From: Gari tellinella
Taxonomy: Eukaryota; Mollusca; Bivalvia; Cardiida; Psammobiidae
NCBI GenBank assembly: GCA_922989275.2
Contig: OV277871.1
Coordinates: 66,237,848-66,301,847, forward strand
DNA length: 64,000 nt
Direction of reading: 5' to 3'
The notes below the pieces were generated by a model that ran no database searches, was not told the DNA's origin, and saw only the letters and a program-made list of their open reading frames with translations. This document shows, one piece after another, positions 33,074 to 43,033 of the stretch; positions within the stretch are counted from its first letter, which is position 1, and each line of letters begins with the position of its first letter. A program made the position numbers and the translations under genes.

Positions 33074-33436
33074 TATTCATAACAAATCAAACAGGGTTCC
33101 AGCTATACATGTATATCGAGTATGAAAAACAAAACAAAAAACGACGGACACATGGCGATGACAGTAGCCCACTTTAACACTTCGAGACCGGTGAATAAAA
33201 AGCCTTCAAAACATCAGCGCTCGCAGGGCTTTGATTTTAACATTTTACTAACCTCTATGCTTGTGAACTGTTTTCCTGCCTCTGGTTAACAAGTCGGCAT
33301 TGTAAAAGGCCATCTTATAGTATGATGCGTATTTTTCTGAATGATTGATATATTATTTGATTGATTGATTGAGTTGTGGTTCATGACACCATGTCACACA
33401 AAATGGTCATATGGCGCCGACAAACGATCACATGTA

Positions 33437-33665
33437 CAGTGGAGAAAACGTTATTCTTTCCCGTTTAAACGCAAACGTACGCAAACGCAAAGCACTAAAA
33501 CGTAGAAAAGAACAACTTTTGGACAATTCTGATATTTCATGTTTATCATTGTGGCAAACAGTTTGGAGTTACCCGGCGTCTGATCTGGCTCCAAACTGTT
33601 TGCACTGTAAATAATAGTTTTAGCGTAAACGCGTTTATTGGGAAAGAATAACACATTCTCCACTG
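33437..33665. mobile_element. M1 MITE with half core deleted
   Basis: TA flanks and both ends intact. The core (about 33554-33602) has lost the left GATCAGACGCCG arm and keeps GTTACCCGGCGTCTGATC, another partial hairpin deletion. Confidence 0.8.
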
Positions 33666-33924
33666 TATGCAAACACTACAACCCCTCTATCAACGGGTTG
33701 CAAAGGCACGCAATGAAAAGGAACATAAAATATTACATACAGAAAACTCATAACTGCCTAATCCCTCATCGTGTTCCGGGATGATTTCAAATGGATGTTT
33801 TCGGCTTATCTCATTCGTTGTGGAGCAGCGCATGGGGCCAAAACCATCTACCTGCCTTCCTTTTAGTTCTGACATAGGAAATAATATTCGCCAAATAAAC
33901 CAAAACATCACCTATGATAATTAA

Positions 33925-34167
33925 CTATTTCCTCCCTGAAACTTTAAATGGACAATTCCCGTTTCCATTTTAGTCTAGTCCATTTCTGACTTTTAAGGGT
34001 TGTTTTTGTCAATGTTTTGCATTTTGACAAACAGTGAAGACCCAGATCAGAGGGCTCCTTAAGGAGCCCTCTGATCTGGGTCTTCACTGTTTGCATAGGA
34101 CAAGTGCACTTTTAACATGTATACTGTTTGAAAAGGACGCCTATATGCGGGACTAGGGTTCAAAGGG
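33925..34167. mobile_element. M2 MITE with GAGGGCTCC core, inverted
   Basis: TTAA at 33921-33924 and 34168-34171. It is the reverse complement of the 8147-8389 type, also 243 bp. The core at 34031-34096 is a nearly perfect palindrome around GGGCTCCTTAAGGAGCCC. Confidence 0.8.
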
Positions 34168-34293
34168 TTAAGCCACAGATCCGACGTAAGGCAGGAACTT
34201 CTCTGGTGTGTTTTAGCGCTTACAGACAGTTTCAGGTAATTGTAAATCACTGCGATTGTTTTCTCCATTCAAAAGAATCACAGTATAGGGCTA

Positions 34294-34531
34294 CATTGAA
34301 GATGACTTTATTCTTTCCAAACAGGCGCTTTTGAGCTAAGATAATTATAGCTGTTGCAAGCAGGTTTAAAGCCAGAGCAGACGACGAGTACCCCCGCGTC
34401 TGAACATGCACCATTTTGGTGGTTACTCAGATTTTTATCACAGTAAAATAAGATTTAAACCACTGTCATTTTCTTCATTTTATCACATTGCGTTTTAATT
34501 CAAGCTGGACAGAATAACGCCTTCTCCATTG
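34294..34531. mobile_element. M1 MITE, strongly diverged
   Basis: TA, then CATTGAAGATGACTTTATTC at the left and CAGAATAACGCCTTCTCCAT at the right keep the M1 end pattern. The core (34359-34415) is decayed. It is the oldest-looking M1 copy in the window. Confidence 0.6.
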
Positions 34532-34547
34532 AATATGAAACACATCA

Positions 34548-34792
34548 GGGGCCCGTTTCATAAAAGTTCTTACGACAAATTTTGTCGTAAGTCAAAACTT
34601 TAAAATACATTTAATCTCTAATTTCTCTATCGAATCCTGTCTTGTGACATCTTTTTGGAATCGTCTTTTTCAAGACGATTCCAAAAAGATGTCACAAGAC
34701 AAAATTAGATGAAGAAATAAAAACTTGTTGAGAGTATTATAATCTAACTTATGACAACATTTGTTTAACGAAGTTTTATGAAACGGGCCCTA
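34548..34792. mobile_element. M5 fold-back MITE
   Basis: Terminal inverted repeats GGGCCCGTTTCATAAA and TTTATGAAACGGGCCC. The centre is a palindrome with arms TTGGAATCGTCTTTTTC and GATTCCAAAAAGATGTC. The tandem duplication that follows starts inside its right arm. Confidence 0.75.
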
Positions 34793-35076
34793 GGTAAATA
34801 GACATGTGCCTTTATTACCCCATACCGAGAAAGCTTACATTGCCCTATACCAAGACAGTTATCAGACCCCGATTTAGAATTTCCTAGAAGTATTAAAATG
34901 TTATCACAAGAGATAACAAGACGGCTTTATTTGCATTCACCGATTGTGTAAGTAGGCTTGATAGTGATGCGTTCAATTTTGTTGAAGACACGTCATAAAG
35001 TGGAGAAGATGTTATTCTTTCCCGATAAACGCGGCCATGCTTAATCCAAGGAACGACCATGTCCCTTATCTATACA

Positions 35077-35323
35077 CAATAGAGAATACGTTATTCTTTC
35101 CCGTTTAAACACACACGAAACGCAAACGCACATGACTTAAACGTAAGAAATTACTAATTGTTGACATTTCTAACTATTTATTTTAATCTGAGTGGCAAAC
35201 AGTTTTGAGCCTGATCAGACGCCGGGTTACCCGGCGTCTAATCTAGCTCCAAATTGTTTGCAATGGGAAAATTAGTTTTAGCGTAAACGCGTTTATTGGG
35301 AAAGAATAACGTTTTCTCCACTG
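35077..35323. mobile_element. M1 MITE (tandem unit 1, first)
   Basis: The left end has decayed to CAATAGAGAATACG; the right end TTCTCCACTG is intact; core at 35195-35263. Its twin is 37123-37369. Confidence 0.8.
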
Positions 35324-35762
35324 TACGTCCTTGTATTTAGCCGGGTATGTGGTACCGATCATAAAATTTAATGTGTAAATCCGATCAAGCACTTTTTGTT
35401 TAGCTTTTATTTTATGGACTTGTTTTTACGAAAAGAATGTTATACCGATTTTTTGTTTCTGACAAAGCCATGCTATTTCACATTATTTGCTTTAAAAGTT
35501 TTCATCTGTGCTGTCCTGATAAAGACGATACATTTGGCAACGAAAGGATTGTTCATTTAACCTATTCCTTCCATATTTCTTCAGCATTTATTCAGGCTAA
35601 ACATACATGAAGAATGCTACATAAGGATCAATCAGCTTTACTTTCAGACTTCTATAAGTCAATATATGCTAGGACGTTGGAAATATTTCTTAATGTGAAT
35701 ATTCCTGACTGTAAAAAGTGGTGTTATATTTTTAGTGGAGGTATACATTAAAAGTGCAGATA

Positions 35763-36008
35763 CAGTGGAGAATCTGTTATTCTTTCCCAATAAACGCGTT
35801 TACGCTAAAATTATTATTTCCAATACAAACAGTTTGGAGCCAGATCAGACGCCGGGTAACCCGGCGTCTGATCAGGCTCCAAACTGTTTACCACCAAGAT
35901 AAACAAGAATTATCAGAATTGTCCAAAAGTTGTTCTTTTCTACGTTTTAGTGTTTTGCGTTTGCGTACGTTTGCGTTTAAACGGGAAAGAATAACAGATT
36001 CTCCACTG
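35763..36008. mobile_element. M1 MITE (tandem unit 1, second)
   Basis: 246 bp with intact ends CAGTGGAGAATCTG and GATTCTCCACTG between TA pairs; core at 35825-35892. Its twin is 37809-38054. Confidence 0.85.
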
Positions 36009-37122
36009 TATGTGTATCTATTACGTATGAAAAGTCGTTGTAAACTATAACCAAAATAAAGTACACGAAATATGATTCACTGCAAACCAGCCAATAGTGT
36101 TACATAATAATTGGTGCTCTACCATACAAGCCTGCCAAAAAATAGACTGTTTCACAGCTGTAGTCTGCAATAGTTTGTAAGTTTTAGATTATAAGTCGTT
36201 TAAATGATATAAATTTCATCGTGAGAGTCAAACAGGTTTGATCTTGATCAGAAGCTGCACAACACGACTGTTACTAAGTCTAGTAGAGTTCCGACTAGCG
36301 GACGGAAGGTGAAATATGTATTGTCCTAAAAATGCATATTCTTAGAGTTTCCTGTGCTATCATCAACAATTAAAAAAGAAAATAAGGAATTTGGCTTAAA
36401 ACTCGAGACGATTTTCCAACTGTGTGGAGCCTTACCAGACGCTGAGTAAAATTCCAATATCAGTACACTTTAGCCAGTACAGTGCACATGAAAGAGCCTA
36501 AATAAAAACAATGATAATGCACAATCACATACTTACTAATGTGCATGACTCACAATGGACCTCCAACATTTGGAAAAAATCACTGCAAGGGTATACAGTG
36601 CTACAGTGCTCTCTCGTCACAACAACACCCAATGGGGGGGGGGCAAATATCGTGTACGTTGTCGTTAGGGAGTTGTTATATGGAAGGAAAACTAAGACTT
36701 TATATTACTTAATATTACTATTTACTTAATATTTGCAAATAGCTTAAATCCGGATAAGACACCGCGTTACTCGTCGTCTGACCGAGATTAACCCTTATGA
36801 CAACATTTGTTTAACGAAGTTTTATGAAACGGGCCCCAGGTAAATAGACATGTGCCTTTATTACCCCATACCGAGAAAGCTTACATTGCCCTATACCAAG
36901 ACAGTTATCAGACCCCGATTTAGAATTTCCTAGAAGTATTAAAATGTTATCACAAGAGATAACAAGACGGCTTTATTTGCATTCACCGATTGTGTAAGTA
37001 GGCTTGATAGTGATGCGTTCAATTTTGTTGAAGACACGTCATAAAGTGGAGAAGATGTTATTCTTTCCCGATAAACGCGGCCATGCTTAATCCAAGGAAC
37101 GACCATGTCCCTTATCTATACA

Positions 37123-37369
37123 CAATAGAGAATACGTTATTCTTTCCCGTTTAAACACACACGAAACGCAAACGCACATGACTTAAACGTAAGAAATTAC
37201 TAATTGTTGACATTTCTAACTATTTATTTTAATCTGAGTGGCAAACAGTTTTGAGCCTGATCAGACGCCGGGTTACCCGGCGTCTAATCTAGCTCCAAAT
37301 TGTTTGCAATGGGAAAATTAGTTTTAGCGTAAACGCGTTTATTGGGAAAGAATAACGTTTTCTCCACTG
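37123..37369. mobile_element. M1 MITE (tandem unit 2, first)
   Basis: Duplicate of 35077-35323, essentially identical. Confidence 0.8.
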
Positions 37370-37808
37370 TACGTCCTTGTATTTAGCCGGGTATGTGGTA
37401 CCGATCATAAAATTTAATGTGTAAATCCGATCAAGCACTTTTTGTTTAGCTTTTATTTTATGGACTTGTTTTTACGAAAAGAATGTTATACCGATTTTTT
37501 GTTTCTGACAAAGCCATGCTATTTCACATTATTTGCTTTAAAAGTTTTCATCTGTGCTGTCCTGATAAAGACGATACATTTGGCAACGAAAGGATTGTTC
37601 ATTTAACCTATTCCTTCCATATTTCTTCAGCATTTATTCAGGCTAAACATACATGAAGAATGCTACATAAGGATCAATCAGCTTTACTTTCAGACTTCTA
37701 TAAGTCAATATATGCTAGGACGTTGGAAATATTTCTTAATGTGAATATTCCTGACTGTAAAAAGTGGTGTTATATTTTTAGTGGAGGTATACATTAAAAG
37801 TGCAGATA

Positions 37809-38054
37809 CAGTGGAGAATCTGTTATTCTTTCCCAATAAACGCGTTTACGCTAAAACTATTATTTCCAATACAAACAGTTTGGAGCCAGATCAGACGCCG
37901 GGTAACCCGGCGTCTGATCAGGCTCCAAACTGTTTACCACCAAGATAAACAAGAATTATCAGAATTGTCCAAAAGTTGTTCTTTTCTACGTGTTAGTGTT
38001 TTGCGTTTGCGTACGTTTGAGTTTAAACGGGAAAGAATAACAGATTCTCCACTG
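37809..38054. mobile_element. M1 MITE (tandem unit 2, second)
   Basis: Duplicate of 35763-36008 with a few substitutions. Confidence 0.85.
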
Positions 38055-38086
38055 TATGTGTATCTATTACGTACGAAAAGTCGTTG

Positions 38087-38639
38087 ATAGATAATACTGT
38101 ACCCGTCAAGCATTGTTTTATGTATATGTCACTAATAGTTTGTTTATGAACAATTAAGTAGGCCAAGGCGTATGATACAATATAAAAATAGGTTAACGCA
38201 TTCTATGTTTATAGTTAGGACTGAAACGGAACGTTTGACGTAACATGATCCCATAAGTCATACAGGCCTAAAGCGATCACCGACACGAAGACTTATTGGG
38301 AGACTAATAGAAATGAGGTCGCTGAATGCATGAGCTCAAACAGGATATATCTGCATTAATTTTTTATGCATTAAGCTGTCACATTCGATAAACGAAATTC
38401 AGAATAATTATTTTATTGTTTTACGCATATTGATTAGTATTACTGTAACTGTGTTAGTTATTAGATGTTTAACACAGTTGACCGCTTCAATAAAACTTAA
38501 AGTAAAAAAACCGAAAAGCTCTTTTAAGTACTTTCTGTTTTACTTATACATGTATCTTGTTTTAAGCATTCACTTGTCTATCATAGAATCAATAAGCGTT
38601 CTTTTCACTTTTTGTAACAGAGACGTTTTACTGAGCTTG
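38087..38639. other. 553 bp present only in tandem unit 2
   Basis: TTG is shared at its two edges and there is no longer target duplication or inverted repeat. This fits a microhomology deletion from unit 1 better than an insertion into unit 2. No gene is visible. Confidence 0.6.
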
Positions 38640-39208
38640 TAAACTATAACCAAAATAAAGTACACGAAATATGATTCACTGCAAACCAACCAATAGTGTT
38701 ACATAATAGTAATTGGTGCTCTACCATACAAGCCTGCCAAAATATAGACTGTTTCACAGCTGTAGTCTGCAACAGTTTGTAAGTTTTAAATTATAAGACG
38801 TTTTAAATTATATAAATTTCATTATGAAAGTCAAACAGGTTTGATCTTGATCAGAAGCTGCACAACACGACTGTTACTAAGTCTAGTAGAGTTCCGACTA
38901 GCGGACGGAAGGTAAAATATGTATTGTCCTAAAAATGCATATTCTTAGAGTTTCCTATGCTATCATCAACAATTAAAAAAGAAAATAAGAAATTTGGCTT
39001 AAACAACTCGAGACCATTTTCAAACGGTGTGGAGCCTTACCAGACGCTGAGCAAAATCCCAATATCAGTACACTTTAGCCAGTACATTGTACATGAAAGG
39101 GCCTAAATAAAAACAGTGATAATGCACAATCACATCCTTACTAATGTGCATGACTCACAATGGACCTCCAACATTTGGAAAAAACCACTGCAAGGGTATA
39201 CAATGCTA

Positions 39209-39816
39209 CAGTGCTCTCTCGTCACAACAACACCCAATGGGGGACAAATATCGTGTACGTTGTCGTTAGGGAGTTGTTATATGGAAGGAAAACTAAGACT
39301 TTATATTACTTAATATTACTATTTACTTAATATTTGCAAATAGCTTAAATCCGGTCAGACGCCGCGTTACTCGTCGTCTGACCGAGATTAACCCTTAGTC
39401 CGCCAAATAAATTGTCGTCTGCTATATTTCTCGTCTGCTTCAAGTTTCAAAGTGCTTCAAAGTTGCTCAAAATTGCTGAAAATGTTGTCCGAGTGTCAAA
39501 CAGCTTGGATCCGGATGAGACGCCGAGTTACTCGGCGTCTCATCTGGATCCAAGCTGTTTGCATATGGAGCTATAGTCGTGACTGGCAGGCTAAGGGTTA
39601 AAGCTGTTTGTCACTCGTCATTATATTTCTTCTTATGTCAAAATGTTCACTAATATGAAACTTTGAGAAAAACAGCAGACGGCAATATTGAGCAGACGTA
39701 AAAATGTGCAGCAGTGAAAGGGTTAAACATATTTGTGTTGTTTGGGAAACAGCGACAAGCGTTGTAAGGAAGGAATGAATCATTGTTTGGAGGGTCGTTG
39801 TAGGAAGGGAGCATTG
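39209..39816. mobile_element. M3 MITE interrupted by an M2 MITE
   Basis: The left end CAGTGCTCTCTCGTCACAAC and right end GTTGTAGGAAGGGAGCATTG pair as inverted repeats. An M2 element (39392-39597) sits inside. The tandem duplication ends at the left edge of this M2 element. Confidence 0.6.
39392..39597. mobile_element. M2 MITE with perfect common core
   Basis: TTAA at 39388-39391 and 39598-39601. Ends CCCTTAGTCCGCC and GGCAGGCTAAGGG. The core at 39497-39563 is a perfect or nearly perfect palindrome with centre GCCGAGTTACTCGGC. Confidence 0.8.
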
Positions 39817-40148
39817 CATTTACATCGTTAATGAATAGATACACTTAGGTGTATTAGATTAACCTTCGTTATACCTTATCATGTTTACAGAACTATAATG
39901 AACGTGTCCCCAAGGACATATCATACGGAGATGTCGCAACTAGCATTATGATGCATTGAGGTCGTCCCTAGCTAAAATACAAGGACATATACAAGAGGTA
40001 CATGGGCATAAAAAACAAATCTGTTTTGTTCGGTTTAATTGTTTTGTTTGACTTTTCTGGCAATGCTTCAATGTGTGTTGTATACCTTGTCACTATATAA
40101 GTACAATCAAATAAAACCTAACCAGAATGAACCACCTATGTCCAGTTC
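39817..40148. other. Non-genic flank of duplication copy B
   Basis: Unique sequence. A 79-codon frame at 40039-40278 runs across the duplication boundary and is not supported as a gene. Confidence 0.45.
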
Positions 40149-40678
40149 TCAACCAATGATAACTGGTCAGAATTCTAGGTTGAAAGTCACATGTTTAAAA
40201 CTGAATGGGCTGATTGGATATGGGGACAGACTGATCTATTGTAACCATTTAAATTTTTTACTGGAGATGAATTGTTAGTGGAAAATAATAGACACAGTTT
40301 GCAATTGCTATGACAGCATGTTTCTATTTTTAGATATGACATCTTTATTCTGAGAAACTCCATTAATGAATGAAGAGTGATAGAACAGTCGATTTATGCA
40401 AGAATCTTATGAGCAGCAGGATACGGTTTAAATTACATTTTGGTAATTCTGTAGAGGATAGGCTTTTAGTAGCTATATTTACATGACAATAACTGTAATT
40501 GAATGTTTTGCTTTTAAATCCAAGGTATAACAACTCTTTGAAATCTATATTTTATACATTTTTCACACCCATCTACAGCATTACTTCCAAAACGCTCTCC
40601 GCGGAATTTCGTTTTTTTTAAGATATTTCTTGTTTCAATTAACATGTTTATATGACATTGAGGATAAAGTACTAAATA

Positions 40679-41423
40679 GAGGATATTGAATGAGTGTTTT
40701 TTCAGTAATGAATTTATTGAACGAGTTGGATAAAAATGATATTTTGCGAGCCTTGGCGAGCAACATATCATTTTTATCCAACGAGTTCAATAAATTTATT
40801 ACTGAAAAAACACGAATTTGATATCCTATTTATCACATAAACACCAAATGACACGAAAATCCGAACGGTCTTACTTGCACTTTTGCCCTCGACTCTATGG
40901 AAAACGATTCGCCATAGGTGTTATTCGGTTTTATTCATCCGAAGGTAAAAACACCTTCCAAGCTAAAATAAAGAAAAGCAACATCAATGTGTTGCGAAAA
41001 GACTTCTCCGATACCATATTCAAATTTTAAATTAATATTTGATTTAAAACTGTTCTAACTGACTAAAATTGATCATTTGACAGTTAGAGTCAAGTTTTGT
41101 TTTCAAATAACGTCGTTATAGTAACACGACGTCATTATCATTGTAACGTCTAAATTTGAAAAACTGTCTCAGTCACTGTTATAACAGAGCTCTACATAGC
41201 CTAATTTGCAGCCTAAGTTTGCGGGACTGTTCGGGATAATGTTTTAGGACACTTGGAAATGTTTTAAAACCCTAGTGGTGATCTTATTTTGTCTAGATTT
41301 TCTTAACTGATTTAAAGTCGGCGTAGTAATACAGTATTTTGGTGATTCGAAAATTAGTATAAAATATATGCCCAGTGGGCCATACGATTTTTACGGCCCT
41401 CTATATTGTGCACGTTTATGTGA
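40679..41423 (+). mobile_element. Hairpin-plus-tail element H6 (copy B only)
   Basis: The empty site is at 1545-1551 in copy A. TAAATA flanks it at 40673-40678 and 41424-41429, a likely 6-bp target duplication. It starts GAGGATATTGAATGAG. The hairpin (40693-40825) has arms TTGGATAAAAATGATAT and ATATCATTTTTATCCAA with a GCGAGCCTTGGCGAGC loop. A tail of about 590 bp is bounded by TTTATCACATAAAC and GTTTATGTGATAAA. The 70-codon frame in the tail has no recognisable domain. Confidence 0.8.
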
Positions 41424-41519
41424 TAAATACATTTCCTAACCTACCCTCGGGGATAATCCTTTGGGAGGCTATTTACTTGTAATAAACATGATTTTTATGC
41501 ATTCCTTTTTTTCTGTGAA

Positions 41520-41742
41520 TCATTGAGGGTTTCATGTAAGGCCCGACTGTTAAATTTGATAGTTTGGGTAGTAAAACCCATTGAAAAAACCCTTGAATGT
41601 GAGTATGTTCGGGCCTCTCTAGACAACTTGAGATTGGTGACATTGGCTGGGCACACTTTATTCCTTCTTTACAACTACTTTCATGCCTATCGAGGACTAT
41701 GGGGGGGGGGGGGGTAGTTCATCAAAGGACTGAGGAAATGTC
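41520..41742 (+). repeat. Dispersed repeat with expanded poly-G tract
   Basis: Copy-B counterpart of 1640-1857. The homopolymer is G14 here and G5 in A. The rest is nearly identical. Confidence 0.65.
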
Positions 41743-41746
41743 TTAA

Positions 41747-41989
41747 CCCTTACCCACATAGCATATCTCTTGTATTGAATATAGGTGTCCACTTAAAGCA
41801 GGTTGAAAGTAAAGCAGAATGCGCTTTAAGCGCATTCTGCTCTACTTTCAGCCTGCTTTAAGCTATCATCTGCTAGAATATAGAAAATATTTTGTATTAT
41901 ACATGTTTATGAATGTATAAATTGGAACTATTTTCTTCAGGGCAAGAATAAACTGAATGCGCTAAAAGGCGCTTCTATGGGGGAAAGGG
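41747..41989. mobile_element. M2 MITE, GCATTCTGC core
   Basis: Orthologous to 1862-2104, with TTAA at 41743-41746 and 41990-41993. Core at 41793-41863. Confidence 0.8.
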
Positions 41990-42760
41990 TTAAACCCGTT
42001 CTGGTGCAATACTATCGTCTGTTCAGCTGCCGGGTGAATAGGCATTTGATCCGGATCCACATTTTAGCAATGCATGCGCAACGTTTTTTTTATCTCTTAG
42101 TACGAAATTTTGAAGACTAAGTATTTAAGACACAATATCTCATGAAATCCCGAACCCTTAATTATTTACTCGAGTGAAATTTTGTACTGGTTTGCTCTCT
42201 GATTGGCTGAAATAGAATGTCGAACATTAAACGAAGGAACATTATAATTGTTGTGTCAAATAGTCTGGAAATTGATAAGACTATGATTCTATAAATAATT
42301 ATCATTAAGCGATTTTAGTAAATGACAGAAACGAAAGTAGTAGTGCCGTAAGCTTTAAAAACATACTGGCTCCGTAGGTTTAAAAACATTTTCAAAGCAT
42401 GGTATCAAAATTGATAACATATAGTCGTTTAGATTAAATTATTCATTTATTTAAGGTTTTACTTCAATTGGTAGAAATAGTTTAGTTTAACCACAGACGT
42501 TGAAAGTTTTGAGTGGAGATTAGGTAATAACCTAGCTTTAAATGTTGAAATACTTTAGCGACCTTGAGTTTTCGCGACTCGACCGTATTTAATTAGATCA
42601 TTTTATAATATCAAAACTAGCATATAAACTGACCCCGATTTCCAAGATCAATATGGACTTCCTAGTAATCATGACTGATTAAGTTTTATTTTGCAATGAT
42701 ATAGCACGAGTATGCCTAATCAAGATAAATGATATCATAAAATAGGTTAATGTTGTTTTA

Positions 42761-43033
42761 CCCTAGAGACCTTCCTACTTTGCCGCAGTTCTAGGGCTTA
42801 ATTGTCAAAGGGAATTGTTTCTGTTTATTATACCGAGATGATTCCCTCTGCCAAGAACTAAATGGAAGGCAGGTCGGTGGTTTTGATCCCATGCGCTGCA
42901 AGTCAACGGATGGGATTAGCCGAAACCATCTTCCTGAAATCATCATCATTTCATCTCATCACCCCTCATCAATCATCGGCGCTATATGACCTATTTTGTG
43001 TCGCAGTGCCGTAAAACCCAACTCATCATCATC
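42761..43033 (+). mobile_element. SINE insertion specific to copy B
   Basis: 273 bp flanked by the 12-bp target duplication AATGTTGTTTTA (42749-42760 and 43034-43045). Copy A has a single copy of that word at about 2950-2961. A B-box-like GGTTTTGATCCC lies near 42879. The 3' part ends GTGCCGTAAAACCCAAC followed by an ATC-repeat tail. Confidence 0.88.

Larger units (their letters stand above)
34748..36793 (+). repeat. Tandem duplication, unit 1 (2046 bp)
   Basis: It is repeated immediately at 36794-39393 with very few substitutions. The breakpoints share CTTA (34748-34751 and 39394-39397). It contains an M1 end fragment (34998-35045), M1 MITEs at 35077-35323 and 35763-36008, and the left part of an M3 MITE. 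Relative to unit 2 it lacks 553 bp at 36040. Confidence 0.92.
36794..39393 (+). repeat. Tandem duplication, unit 2 (2600 bp)
   Basis: Direct tandem copy of 34748-36793. It differs mainly by 553 extra bases (38087-38639) and by a G5 tract near 39240 where unit 1 has G10. A 98- and a 95-codon frame seen in both units are read-throughs of M1 MITEs, not genes. Confidence 0.92.

Noticed and set aside
35754..36050. 98-codon frame repeated at 37800-38087 and similar frames at 11104, 50472, 22016 and 32842
   Set aside because: All are read-throughs of M1 MITEs, which are stop-poor in one frame; there is no selection signal.
40818..41030. 70-codon frame in the tail of H6 as a possible element-encoded protein
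   Set aside because: It is too short, with no catalytic motif, and no matching frame was recognised in the H1, H2 or H4 tails.
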